From NCBI GenBank assembly GCA_028101445.1, contig JAOHKR010000015.1, forward strand, positions 1 through 16,140: a stretch of DNA of 16,140 nucleotides, written 5' to 3'. Under the pieces are notes generated by a model, which did no database searches, was not told the DNA's origin, and saw nothing but the letters and a program-made list of their open reading frames with translations. Of this stretch, positions 1 through 8,233 are shown piece after piece. The translations under genes and the position numbers were made by a program. This stretch comes from Candidatus Pelagibacter sp. (GTDB lineage: Bacteria > Pseudomonadota > Alphaproteobacteria > Pelagibacterales > Pelagibacteraceae). Numbering within the stretch: position 1 is the stretch's first letter; every line of letters starts with the position of its first letter.

Positions 1-2082
1 AAATATTTTCCACAATCTAACCCTAAACTCTACTGCTTTTGGTTTAAGCATTTTAGGTAAATAAATATGATATCTTCCAATTTTTATTCCCATATCCCAT
101 AATTTTCTTCTTTCTTCAGTTGGTATAGCTTTAACAACTTGTTCAACATTATTTCTTTTTACAACACCATTATTTTCATAAAGTTGAAAAACTAATCCTC
201 GTAAATATTTATTCTCAATTTTATGTTTAGTTAGTTTAATCAGATCACCTAAGACTTTATCGATATGATCATTTAACCATTTATTTAAATATAAAATCAA
301 TTTATTTTTTGAGTCTAAACTTAAGGCGTCGTCAGCTATAATATCAATTTCTGGATTTAGGTAACTATTACCTTTTTTTAACCAAGCTATTGGATTGTCT
401 TTCCAAATTATCTTATTTTCATTACTAATTTCAATTTCTCCATTTGATACAATATTATCAACTCTTTTTATTAATTCTTCTTCAACACCTTTTCTAGCTG
501 CTTTTTTTATTGATTTAATATCTGTATCTAAGGTTTTTGATGTAACCTCAATTAGAAATTTTAAACCCTTTAACTCGCCAATCAATTGACCATCAATATG
601 AATTTTATTTTCTTCATTTATTTTCGTGTTTAAAACAAGATCCTGTTTTAAACTTCGGGAAAGAATGCTAATTTTCTTGTCTATAAAACTTTTAGTTAAC
701 TCATCATGTAGTTTATCTGAAAGTTTATCCTCAATATTTTTTGTTAGTTGAACCCAGTAATCTGAATTTTCGACCCAGTTTTTTTTATTTGCTACGTAAG
801 ACCAAGTTCTAACATTTGACAGTCTATGAGATAAGAGATCTACATTGCCATGATCTTTCTCAAGACCTTTAAGTTGATCCTTCATAAATGAACTCGGAAT
901 CCTTCTTTTTCTGGTAGTTAAAAACTGAAAAACTTTATCTATTATATTGATATGTTGTCCATACGCCTTTTTTTCAAAATCCGGAATTTGACAACATTCC
1001 CAAAGTAGATCTAAATTTTTATGATAAATAATATTATTTGTACCTTTTTTTAAAAAAAATCTTAACACACTTTCATCAAGGGAGTCATTTGTTCTTAAAA
1101 GATTTTTTTGATTTGGTTTTTGTTCAAGAGACTCAATAAGTTTTTCGGGAGAAACAAAGTCCAATTTTGAGTTTCTCCAATATATCATTTTCGTATCAGG
1201 CAATTGGTGTTTTTCTATTTTTTCAATTTCATCTGAGTTTAAAGTTTCACAATCTCCTGTGGTTCCAAAACCACCATCATTTTTATATCTACCTGCACGA
1301 CCTGCAATTTGCGACATTTCAATAAGGTTAAGTCTTCTAGTTTTTTTTCCGTCAAATTTTTTAAGATTTGAAAAGTAAATTTCATTGATGTCCATATTCA
1401 AACCCATTCCAATGGCATCTGTAGCTATTAAGTAATCAACATCTCCAGATTGATACAATCCAACTTGTGAATTTCTAGTTTTAGGACTTAAAGACCCCAT
1501 GATAACCGCTGCGCCTCCTTTTTGTCTTCTTACTAATTCAGCAATCGCATAAACTTCCTCTATTGAAAATGCTATAATTGCTACTTTTCGATCTAACCTA
1601 GAAATTTTTTTTATTCCTGAATAGCTTAAGCTCGAATATCTTTCTTTTTTTTCAAACTCCACTTCGTTAATTAAATCATTGATTATACTAGCCATTACCT
1701 GCGAACCTAGAAACATTGTTACTTTTGTTCCACGAGCTTCCAGCATTCTTTGAGTAAAAATATGACCTCTTTCTCGATCAGCACACATTTGAATTTCATC
1801 TATGGCAACAAAATCAACTTCCTTATCTTTTGGCATAGACTCAACTGTACAAATAAAATATTGGGCTGTTCCAGGAATAATTTTTTCTTCACCAGTAATT
1901 AACGCTACTTTTTCAATTCCAACTTTTTCTATACATTTTTCATACACTTCTCTTGCAAGAAGTCTTAAAGGCAAACCAAAAATACCCGTGTCATGTTCGA
2001 GCATTTTTTGAATGGCAACATGAGTCTTCCCTGTGTTTGTTGGTCCTAACAGAGCTATTATTTTTTGAGATTGATTTTCCAT
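1..2082 (-). CDS. Suv3-like superfamily 2 RNA helicase (C-terminus missing, partial)
   Basis: I translated this reading frame by hand; it is open from an ATG at 2082-2080 to the left edge, giving 694 visible codons and no stop. Seen: a Walker A motif GPTNTGKT at residues 13-20, a DEIQ Walker B box at 95-98 in place of DEAD, and motif VI QIAGRAGR at 258-265. This set is characteristic of Suv3-family ATP-dependent RNA helicases, known as mitochondrial degradosome helicases in eukaryotes and found as long paralogues in Alphaproteobacteria. In this family the core unwinds RNA using ATP and is cytoplasmic in bacteria. Residues beyond about 430 match no motif I can name but resemble the long C-terminal part of the alphaproteobacterial members. 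The gene is divergent from the aminotransferase, with 67 nt between their starts. The start has no Shine-Dalgarno sequence. Helicase class is confident; the cellular role is inference. Confidence 0.9.
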   Translation of the reverse strand, partial: MENQSQKIIALLGPTNTGKTHVAIQKMLEHDTGIFGLPLRLLAREVYEKCIEKVGIEKVALITGEEKIIPGTAQYFICTVESMPKDKEVDFVAIDEIQMCADRERGHIFTQRMLEARGTKVTMFLGSQVMASIINDLINEVEFEKKERYSSLSYSGIKKISRLDRKVAIIAFSIEEVYAIAELVRRQKGGAAVIMGSLSPKTRNSQVGLYQSGDVDYLIATDAIGMGLNMDINEIYFSNLKKFDGKKTRRLNLIEMSQIAGRAGRYKNDGGFGTTGDCETLNSDEIEKIEKHQLPDTKMIYWRNSKLDFVSPEKLIESLEQKPNQKNLLRTNDSLDESVLRFFLKKGTNNIIYHKNLDLLWECCQIPDFEKKAYGQHINIIDKVFQFLTTRKRRIPSSFMKDQLKGLEKDHGNVDLLSHRLSNVRTWSYVANKKNWVENSDYWVQLTKNIEDKLSDKLHDELTKSFIDKKISILSRSLKQDLVLNTKINEENKIHIDGQLIGELKGLKFLIEVTSKTLDTDIKSIKKAARKGVEEELIKRVDNIVSNGEIEISNENKIIWKDNPIAWLKKGNSYLNPEIDIIADDALSLDSKNKLILYLNKWLNDHIDKVLGDLIKLTKHKIENKYLRGLVFQLYENNGVVKRNNVEQVVKAIPTEERRKLWDMGIKIGRYHIYLPKMLKPKAVEFRVRLWKIF

Positions 2083-2104
2083 TTTTGTGTTGGGTAATTT
2101 TTTT

Positions 2105-2135
2105 TATACTATATGTAGATCAAATTTGAGAACAA
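2105..2135. promoter_or_regulatory. Overlapping divergent promoters between helicase and aminotransferase
   Basis: On the minus strand, TTGTTC (complement of 2130-2135) and TATAGT (complement of 2108-2113) are separated by 16 nt and face the helicase. On the plus strand, TATACT at 2105-2110 could serve as a -10 box for the aminotransferase, with no good -35 in front of it. The two -10 boxes overlap, so the genes would compete for polymerase. These are visual matches to the sigma-70 consensus in an AT-rich spacer, where chance matches are common. Confidence 0.4.
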
Positions 2136-2137
2136 AA

Positions 2138-2143
2138 TAGGAG
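2138..2143 (+). promoter_or_regulatory. Ribosome binding site that supports the upstream aminotransferase start
   Basis: TAGGAG lies six bases before the ATG at 2150. It is one of only two strong Shine-Dalgarno sequences in the window; the other precedes the TAXI receptor. The internal ATG at 2240, which fits the protein family better, has only AGGTGG at 2222-2227 with a long 12-nt gap. The site therefore favours translation from 2150. Confidence 0.6.
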
Positions 2144-2149
2144 TAAAAC

Positions 2150-3478
2150 ATGACCGAATCATTTTGTCAAATGTTCCTATTTTTAAATATTTATTTGACT
2201 TTAAACATAAAGTCCCCGTATAGGTGGTTATCTATAAAGATGTCAAATAGATTAAAAAACAAAATCCTCAAGCTAAAAGAGTCTTCAACACTTGTAATTA
2301 ATGAGAAGTCAAAAGCATTAATCAACAAAGGGAAAAAAGTATATCAGTTTGGTTTTGGTCAATCACCATTTCCAGTTCCTGAGAAAATAGTTGAAGCATT
2401 AAAAAATCACGCTCACAGAAAAGAATATTTACCAATTCAGGGTTTACCAAAATTAAGAGAAGCTATTTCAAATTATTTGCAAAATAAAACAGGAAATATC
2501 TACCCCAAGGAAAATATTCTAATTACACCAGGGTCGAAAGAAGCCATGTTGCTAATGCATATTGCCTTTAATGGTGAAATTATAATACCAGCACCAGGTT
2601 GGGTGTCTTATGAACCCCAAGCTCAAATAGGATCTAACAAAGTTCATTGGTTAGAAACTTCAAGAGCTAATAATTGGTTTCCTACGGCAGATGAACTGGA
2701 GAAAAAAATAAAAAAAATTGGCAAAAAGAAAAATTTGATTTTTATTCTTAATTCACCAAACAATCCATCCGGTTCAGTTTGTAAAAATTTAAAAGAATTA
2801 GCTAAAGTGGCAAGAAAATATAAAATAATAGTACTATCTGATGAAATTTATACCGATTTAACATTTGAAAATAATTATAACTCTATATCTAAATATTACC
2901 CTGAGTTAACTTTCATAACTGGTGGTTTAAGTAAATGGTGCGGAGCTGGTGGATGGAGATTAGGTTTTTTAGCCGTTCCAAATAAATTAACTGATTTCTT
3001 ATCATGCTTAAAATCATTAGCCAGTGAATCTTATTCGACCGTTAATACACCTACTCAATTTGCAGCTGCAGAAGCTTATAGTGGAAATTATGATGAATAC
3101 AAAAATAAAGTAAAAGGTATTTTAAATGCCATAGGGAATTATGTTTATAATAATTTAAAATCGAATAAAGTTTTGTTAAGACCACCTCAAGGAGCTTTTT
3201 ATTTAATGCCAGAGTTCAAAAACAAAAAATATAAAAATTCTTCAAAAATGTGCGAGGCAATATTAAAAGATACAGGGGTAGCTATGTTGCCAGGATCAGA
3301 TTTTGGATTTAAACCTAAAAAAATGTTAACTAGATTAAGTTACACAGACTTTGACGGAGCAGAATTTTTTAATAATGTTTCAAACTATAATTCAGTAGAT
3401 GATGATATGATCAAAAAGTATGCCCCAAATGTAGTTGAAGGCGTTTCAAATTTGTCAAATTGGGCTAAAAATTTATAA
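2150..3478 (+). CDS. PLP-dependent class I/II aminotransferase
   Basis: Fold-type I aminotransferase of the aspartate/tyrosine/methionine aminotransferase group, a cytoplasmic enzyme that moves an amino group between an amino acid and a 2-oxo acid. Numbered from 2150: an NNPSG motif at 204-208 (PLP-binding Asn), SDEIY at 230-234 (PLP-pyridine Asp and Tyr), Schiff-base Lys262 in GLSKWCGAGGWRLG, and a C-terminal RLSY at 395-398 whose Arg is placed to bind the substrate carboxylate. The family-like region begins near Met31 (position 2240, sequence MSNRLKNKIL). The first 30 residues are a hydrophobic extension that resembles nothing I know, although the better ribosome binding site precedes 2150. 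With the start at 2240 the protein is 412 residues, a usual length. Substrate cannot be read from the sequence. A TRAP transporter follows on the same strand, so an imported amino or keto acid is possible, but that is inference. Confidence 0.9.
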   Translation: MTESFCQMFLFLNIYLTLNIKSPYRWLSIKMSNRLKNKILKLKESSTLVINEKSKALINKGKKVYQFGFGQSPFPVPEKIVEALKNHAHRKEYLPIQGLPKLREAISNYLQNKTGNIYPKENILITPGSKEAMLLMHIAFNGEIIIPAPGWVSYEPQAQIGSNKVHWLETSRANNWFPTADELEKKIKKIGKKKNLIFILNSPNNPSGSVCKNLKELAKVARKYKIIVLSDEIYTDLTFENNYNSISKYYPELTFITGGLSKWCGAGGWRLGFLAVPNKLTDFLSCLKSLASESYSTVNTPTQFAAAEAYSGNYDEYKNKVKGILNAIGNYVYNNLKSNKVLLRPPQGAFYLMPEFKNKKYKNSSKMCEAILKDTGVAMLPGSDFGFKPKKMLTRLSYTDFDGAEFFNNVSNYNSVDDDMIKKYAPNVVEGVSNLSNWAKNL

Positions 3479-3486
3479 GATTCCCT

Positions 3487-3515
3487 TTGACCTAAGTTAT
3501 ATAACGTAGTTTAAT
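3487..3515 (+). promoter_or_regulatory. Candidate promoter of the TAXI receptor gene
   Basis: TTGACC at 3487-3492 and TTTAAT at 3510-3515 are spaced by 17 nt, a good sigma-70-like arrangement. They lie in the 65-nt gap between the aminotransferase stop and the receptor start. No hairpin terminator separates the two genes, so read-through from the aminotransferase is also possible. The -35 is strong and the -10 moderate. Confidence 0.45.
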
Positions 3516-3543
3516 TATCGAATAACAACAAACAGGAGATCAA

Positions 3544-4548
3544 ATGAAAAAAATGATATCTATGATTTCAGCAGTTTTAGTAACGTTTGCTTTATCAAGC
3601 CCGATTACTTCAATCGCAAAATCAGCAGAGTTCTTTACGATAGGAACAGGTGGACCAACTGGAGTATATTTCCAGACAGGTAACGCGATTTGTAAAATGT
3701 TACATAAATCAGCGATAAGTGCTGACCACGGTAGAAAAAAAGGTACAGCTAAAGCTTACAGATGTACTGCACCTTCAACTGGTGGATCAAACTATAATAT
3801 TGGTCAAATTAAAGACGGTGAGTTTCAATTTGGTGTTGCCCAGTCTGACTGGCAATATCATGCTGTGAATGGAACTAGCAAATGGGAAGGAAATCAGTTT
3901 AGTAATTTAAGAGCTGTATTTTCAGTTCACAACGAGCCATTCCAAATTTGGGCAAGTAAAAAATCTAAAATTAAAGATTTTAAAAGCTTAAAGGGAAAAG
4001 TGGTTAATATTGGTAACCCTGGTTCTGGTCAAAGAGGAACCATGGAAGAGCTAATGAAAGCAATGGGAGTTGACAACAGTTACTTTAAATCAGTTACTGA
4101 ATTAACTTCATCTGAGCAAGTAAAAGCACTTTGTGACGGTAAAATAGATGCATTCGGATATTCAGTAGGATTTCCAAATGGAGCTATGGAACAAGCTGCA
4201 ACTTGTAAAGCTAAAGCTAGCCCAATTAATTTAACTGGTGCTCCAGTTCAAGGTTTAATTAGTGGCGCTGACTATTATGCTAAAGCAGTAATTCCAAAAG
4301 GAACTTACTCAAATCAGAAAAAAGACGCGACAACATTCGGTGTAAAAGCTACAGTTGTTACAAGCGCTGATGTCTCTGAAGAATTAGTATACCTAGTTAC
4401 TAAAGCTGTAATGGATAACTTTGATGATTTCAAGGCTCAACATCCAGCATTTGGATTCTTGAAAAAAGAAGACATGATTAAAGCTGGTTTATCTGCTCCA
4501 TTACACCCAGGTGCAATTAAAGCTTACAAAGAAGCTGGGTTAATGTAA
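3544..4548 (+). CDS. TRAP transporter solute receptor, TAXI family
   Basis: Periplasmic substrate-binding protein of a TAXI-type tripartite ATP-independent transporter; it captures the substrate and hands it to the membrane permease. Seen: a signal peptide (Lys-rich start, hydrophobic core about residues 5-18, likely cleavage between 25 and 28), the family motif GTGGPTGVYF at 34-43, a GVAQSDW segment at 97-103, and the family-like C-terminal PLHPGAIKAYKEAGL at 319-333. The length of 334 is normal. Four cysteines (50, 74, 197, 221) could form two disulfides in the periplasm; this is inference from spacing. AGGAGA at 3534-3539 is a strong ribosome binding site four bases before the ATG. A terminator separates it from its permease, consistent with the receptor being made in excess. 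The ligand is unknown; characterised TAXI proteins bind glutamate or related carboxylates, which is only a guide. Confidence 0.95.
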   Translation: MKKMISMISAVLVTFALSSPITSIAKSAEFFTIGTGGPTGVYFQTGNAICKMLHKSAISADHGRKKGTAKAYRCTAPSTGGSNYNIGQIKDGEFQFGVAQSDWQYHAVNGTSKWEGNQFSNLRAVFSVHNEPFQIWASKKSKIKDFKSLKGKVVNIGNPGSGQRGTMEELMKAMGVDNSYFKSVTELTSSEQVKALCDGKIDAFGYSVGFPNGAMEQAATCKAKASPINLTGAPVQGLISGADYYAKAVIPKGTYSNQKKDATTFGVKATVVTSADVSEELVYLVTKAVMDNFDDFKAQHPAFGFLKKEDMIKAGLSAPLHPGAIKAYKEAGLM

Positions 4549-4568
4549 TCCAACTTTAAAAGTTAATT

Positions 4569-4603
4569 AAAAAAGGCCCAATATTTCTTGGGCCTTTTTT
4601 TTT
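4569..4603 (+). terminator. Intrinsic terminator between TAXI receptor and permease
   Basis: A GC-rich stem GGCCCA (4575-4580) pairs with TGGGCC (4589-4594) around the loop ATATTTCT. It is flanked by six A upstream and nine T downstream, so the stem can extend by A-T pairs and ends in the T tract of a rho-independent terminator. It lies 20 nt past the receptor stop and 22 nt before the permease start. Partial read-through would give more receptor than permease, as is common for binding-protein transporters. Confidence 0.9.
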
Positions 4604-4625
4604 ATAATCATGTATCTTGTAAAAA

Positions 4626-6950
4626 ATGAATAAAAATATTCAAAATGAAATCGTAGATAAAATAAGTGAGGATATATCTCCTACACGAAATTTAACAGGT
4701 TTACATTTAAAGATAGTTCTAGGTATTGCAATCCTCTGGACATTTTTTCAACTTTGGTACGCTTCACCTTTTCCTTTTTGGTTTAATATTGGAATGTTTA
4801 AAGGTTTGCCGGCAAGAGCAATTCACCTAGGTTTTGCTTTAACATTAACTTTTTTAATTTTTCCAGTAGCTAGAGGAAAAAAAATTTCGATCTATGATGT
4901 TATAATTAGTGTTGTGGCAGCATTTTGCTGTCTTTATATTTACGTTTTTTATGACGATCTGGTTAATAGAGGAGGGATACTTTTAGTTAAAGAGATATTT
5001 GGTTTCAAAGTTCCAATTGAAATTTTTATTGGAACGATTGGTATTTTAATATTATTAGAAGCAACAAGAAGAGCCATTGGTCTTCCTTTAGTAATAATAG
5101 CAATTTGTTTTCTCTTATTTTCTTATTTTGGTCAATATGCTCCAGATATTATTTCACATGGAGGGCTTTCTCTAAAAAGACTAGTAGGTTTTCAGTGGTT
5201 TGATCAAGAAGCAATATTTGGAATACCAATAGGTGTATCTGTAGACTTTATATTTTTATTTGTATTATTTGGAGCGCTTTTAGAAACCGCAGGTGGAGGA
5301 AAATATTTTTTAGATTTAGCATTTGCAATGGTAGGCAAAATGCGAGGTGGCCCAGCTAAAGCAGCGATACTTGGATCTGGCATGACTGGAATGATTTCAG
5401 GATCTTCTATTGCTAATACAGTAACTACTGGAACTTTCACAATTCCTATTATGAAAAAAACTGGCTTTTCAAAAGAAAAAGCTGGAGCGATAGAAGTGTC
5501 ATCATCTGTCAACGGTCAAATTATGCCACCAGTAATGGGTGCTGCAGCCTTTGTAATGGCAAGCTTTATAGGAGTAACTTATTTTGAAGTAGTTAAGCAT
5601 GCGTTTTTGCCAGCTATAATCTCTTATATTGCTTTATTTTATATATCACATCTTGAGGCATTAAAATTAGGGCTTAAGGGAATGGATGATAGTGATGTTC
5701 CACATTTAAAGAAAACATTTCTATCAGGATTACACCATTTAATACCGATTTTTGTTTTAATTTATTTACTGGTATTTATGAGATATACAGCTTCATATTC
5801 GATTTTCTACGCAACATTTTCATTAATATTAGTAAATTTAATTAATCGATTACTTAAAAATAGTGATTTAAAAACTGGTATAAAAAATTGGTATAATCAA
5901 ACAGTTATTGGTTTTCAAAAAGGTGCAATCAATATGGTGGGTGTTGGAATCGCCATAGCAACTGCAGGAGTAATTGTTGGTGCAGTTGGGTCAACAGGAT
6001 TAAGTACCAATTTAATTATCGTGATTGAAACGATAGCTAGAGACAATGTGATTATTTTAATTTTGTTAACTATAGTTTTATGTTTACTCCTTGGAATGGG
6101 GCTACCAACTACAGCCAATTATGTTGTTGTTGCATCTTTAATGGCAACAGTACTAGTGGATGTTGGTAACGCATCAGGATTTGTTTTTCCTCTAATAGCC
6201 GTTCACCTATTTGTATTTTATTTTGGTTTAATGGCAGATGTAACCCCACCTGTAGGCTTAGCCTCTTATGCAGCAGCAGCAATTTCTGGAGGTGACCCTT
6301 TAAAAACGGGACTACAAGCTATTTGGTATAGTTTAAGAACTGGTATCTTGCCTATTGTATTTTTATTTAACCACGAATTACTTCTTATTGGGGTAGATAA
6401 TATTTGGCATGCTTTATTAGTAATAATTACTTCTTTAATTGGTATTTTAGTTTTTACATCCGCAACTCAAAGATGGTTTATTAATAAATTAAGATTTTAT
6501 GAAGTAGCAGCATTTTTAATTATTTCACTATCTTTTTTAGCACCTGATTTTGTTTTAAATAAATTTTATCCAAAGTTTAATGAGCAAAAACTATCTGCTG
6601 ACATAATTCAAAATTTAACATTTAATCCAAAAAAAGAAGTTCATATTAAAGTCACACGACTAACAGGCTATGGAGAAAGATATAAATTATTTGTGATTGA
6701 CAAAAATAAATTTCAAAATGATTATAAAATAGAAAATTATGGAGTTAATCTTATAGAACAAGACAACAAGTTAATCGTAGATAAACTTGATTGGAAAGGT
6801 GAAGCAAAAAAATCAGGGATACAAATGGGAGATATCATAAGCAATTTTAAAATTGAAAATCCAGATAGACCACACAAAGCAATTATTTATCCATTTGCTT
6901 TAACTTTTTTATTATTTTTTGGATATCTAAATTATAGAAGAAAAGTTTAA
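4626..6950 (+). CDS. TRAP transporter fused 4TM/12TM permease (DctQM type, TAXI family)
   Basis: Inner-membrane component of the TAXI TRAP transporter, with the small DctQ-like and large DctM-like subunits fused in one chain. Such systems are secondary transporters, normally driven by a sodium gradient. Seen: several hydrophobic helices up to about residue 165 (DctQ part), then the DctM part with conserved glycine-rich segments MRGGPAKAAILGSGMTG (about 239-255) and GMGLPTTANYVVVA (about 489-502). After the last DctM helix there is a soluble stretch of roughly 100 residues (about 644-745) with a PDZ-like run, WKGEAKKSGIQMGDII, followed by a final hydrophobic helix and a basic tail. This C-terminal module resembles DUF3394, known on TAXI permeases. 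The start has no Shine-Dalgarno; a TATAAT at 4603-4608 follows the terminator and could start a very short leader. The 3' end overlaps the convergent thioesterase by 4 nt. Confidence 0.95.
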   Translation: MNKNIQNEIVDKISEDISPTRNLTGLHLKIVLGIAILWTFFQLWYASPFPFWFNIGMFKGLPARAIHLGFALTLTFLIFPVARGKKISIYDVIISVVAAFCCLYIYVFYDDLVNRGGILLVKEIFGFKVPIEIFIGTIGILILLEATRRAIGLPLVIIAICFLLFSYFGQYAPDIISHGGLSLKRLVGFQWFDQEAIFGIPIGVSVDFIFLFVLFGALLETAGGGKYFLDLAFAMVGKMRGGPAKAAILGSGMTGMISGSSIANTVTTGTFTIPIMKKTGFSKEKAGAIEVSSSVNGQIMPPVMGAAAFVMASFIGVTYFEVVKHAFLPAIISYIALFYISHLEALKLGLKGMDDSDVPHLKKTFLSGLHHLIPIFVLIYLLVFMRYTASYSIFYATFSLILVNLINRLLKNSDLKTGIKNWYNQTVIGFQKGAINMVGVGIAIATAGVIVGAVGSTGLSTNLIIVIETIARDNVIILILLTIVLCLLLGMGLPTTANYVVVASLMATVLVDVGNASGFVFPLIAVHLFVFYFGLMADVTPPVGLASYAAAAISGGDPLKTGLQAIWYSLRTGILPIVFLFNHELLLIGVDNIWHALLVIITSLIGILVFTSATQRWFINKLRFYEVAAFLIISLSFLAPDFVLNKFYPKFNEQKLSADIIQNLTFNPKKEVHIKVTRLTGYGERYKLFVIDKNKFQNDYKIENYGVNLIEQDNKLIVDKLDWKGEAKKSGIQMGDIISNFKIENPDRPHKAIIYPFALTFLLFFGYLNYRRKV

Positions 6951-7336
6951 AGAATTTTCCAAGTCCCAGAGGCAGAAATAACTAGTCCTTTGTCGTTAGT
7001 AACTTCACAATTAATAAATACTAAAGTTTTTGTTTTTTTTAAAACCTTAACAGTTCCTTTAAGAATATCATCAAGCATACCTGCTGATATAAATTTAATA
7101 TCTAAATTTATTGTTACACACCGCCTATCACCAGCAACTCTATGCGCTGCGGTTCCCATACCAGTATCTGCAATTGTAGAGAGAAAACCACCATGTGCAA
7201 TCTTTCCTGTGTTTAAATGCATGCTTTGCACTTTAACTGTGAATTCATAATTAGTTTCATCGATCTTTTTCAGATCAAGACCCCCAAGATATTTCATAAA
7301 ACCTTTATTAGTTTCATCCATACTTTTTTTTATCAT
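6947..7336 (-). CDS. PaaI-family hotdog-fold thioesterase
   Basis: Small hotdog-fold protein of 129 residues, the usual length for PaaI/YdiI-type acyl-CoA thioesterases, which hydrolyse an acyl- or aryl-CoA to the free acid and CoA in the cytoplasm. The signature HGGFLSTIAD at 48-57 has the HGG loop and the downstream Asp expected at the active site. It is the last gene of the minus-strand aceE-aceF-EamA run. The first ATG lies 23 nt inside the EamA gene; a second ATG at 7321 (Met6) overlaps the EamA TGA by only 8 nt and may be the true start through translational coupling. Neither has a visible ribosome binding site. The acyl substrate is unknown. Placement after the pyruvate dehydrogenase genes suggests acyl-CoA housekeeping, but that is inference. 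Confidence 0.88.
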   Translation of the reverse strand: MIKKSMDETNKGFMKYLGGLDLKKIDETNYEFTVKVQSMHLNTGKIAHGGFLSTIADTGMGTAAHRVAGDRRCVTINLDIKFISAGMLDDILKGTVKVLKKTKTLVFINCEVTNDKGLVISASGTWKIL

Positions 7337-8210
7337 AAATTGGCATTAGTTGTGAAAAAATTACTGCAGATAAAATTAAAAATATTCCCAAAATTTTAAT
7401 TTCATTTAAGAATTGATCTAATATTAACCAAGCAAATATAGCCGCAAAAACTCCTTCAAGAGAGAATACTATTGCTGCTGGAGCTGGAGAAATATTTTGT
7501 AAGCTATATGTTTGTAATAAAAAAGCTAAACCACTTGATAAAACACCGACATATATAATTTCATATGAGTCTTTTAAGATATTGCTAATTGAGGGGTCTT
7601 CGAAAAAGTACATAGGGGGCATTAAAATTAAGAAAGCAACTAAACATTGAGACATCGCTATAGTTATTGGATAATTAAAAAAATCAATTGTTTTTCTTAT
7701 TAGCAATATATGAACTCCCCAACAAAAGGCACTTAGTATTCCAAGAGAGTCGCCTAATCTAACAGAAGTATTTTTTAGTTCGCTTAAAAGTAATCCTCCC
7801 ACTAAACAAATTAGTACAGCTGGCCAAATCGACCAATGCATTTTTTTTGAAAAGACAAAATATGAAATAACTGGCACCACCAAAACATAAAAAACTGTGA
7901 ATACACCGGTATTCGCAACATCTGTATAAATTAAAGAAATTTGTTGTAACTCTTGCCCAACGGCTAAAATAAATCCTAGAAAAAATAAAAAATAAGCTAC
8001 TTTTTTCTTATTAATTTTTTTTAAATTTATTTTTTTAAATTCAAAAATAAAAAAGAAAGGCAGTAAGGTTAAAAAACCAACTAAAAATCTTCCAACATTA
8101 AAAGTGTGTGGACCAATAAAATCCATACCCATATCTTGAGCAACAAATGCTGATCCCCATAGAATTGAAGTAATGATTGCGCAAATAAGGGAGAATGTTT
8201 TCTTATCCAT
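7314..8210 (-). CDS. EamA/DMT-family transporter
   Basis: Integral membrane protein of 298 residues with about ten hydrophobic segments in two similar halves, the EamA (RhaT/YdcZ-like) arrangement of the drug/metabolite transporter superfamily. The start resembles many members: a short polar lead, then a first helix containing ILWGSAFVAQDMG (about residues 17-29), and the second half opens with GILSAFCWGVHILLIRK (about 155-171). These proteins export or exchange amino acids, nucleotides or other small metabolites; the substrate here cannot be told. It begins 24 nt after the aceF stop on the same strand and overlaps the thioesterase start, so it is probably co-transcribed with aceE-aceF. No clear ribosome binding site is visible, only a weak AACAAG near the start. 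Confidence 0.92.
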   Translation of the reverse strand: MDKKTFSLICAIITSILWGSAFVAQDMGMDFIGPHTFNVGRFLVGFLTLLPFFFIFEFKKINLKKINKKKVAYFLFFLGFILAVGQELQQISLIYTDVANTGVFTVFYVLVVPVISYFVFSKKMHWSIWPAVLICLVGGLLLSELKNTSVRLGDSLGILSAFCWGVHILLIRKTIDFFNYPITIAMSQCLVAFLILMPPMYFFEDPSISNILKDSYEIIYVGVLSSGLAFLLQTYSLQNISPAPAAIVFSLEGVFAAIFAWLILDQFLNEIKILGIFLILSAVIFSQLMPIYDKKKYG

Positions 8211-8233
8211 GAAGCTTGTTATCTAAAGAATAG

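Noticed and set aside
395..2011. Plus-strand open frames of 64 and 69 codons opposite the helicase (395-589 and 1802-2011)
   Set aside because: They are antisense to conserved helicase coding sequence, including the DEIQ region, and have no family resemblance or ribosome binding site.
4610..4633. Seven-codon frame (ATG at 4610) overlapping the permease start as a leader peptide
   Set aside because: It has no ribosome binding site and its length is trivial in this composition; nothing distinguishes it from chance.
5204..6118. Minus-strand open frames of 102 and 67 codons inside the TRAP permease
   Set aside because: They mirror the conserved glycine-rich permease segments and have low-complexity translations; these are shadows of the real gene.
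6990..7399. Plus-strand open frames of 86 and 60 codons opposite the thioesterase and the end of EamA
   Set aside because: They are antisense to two recognisable genes and have no supporting features.
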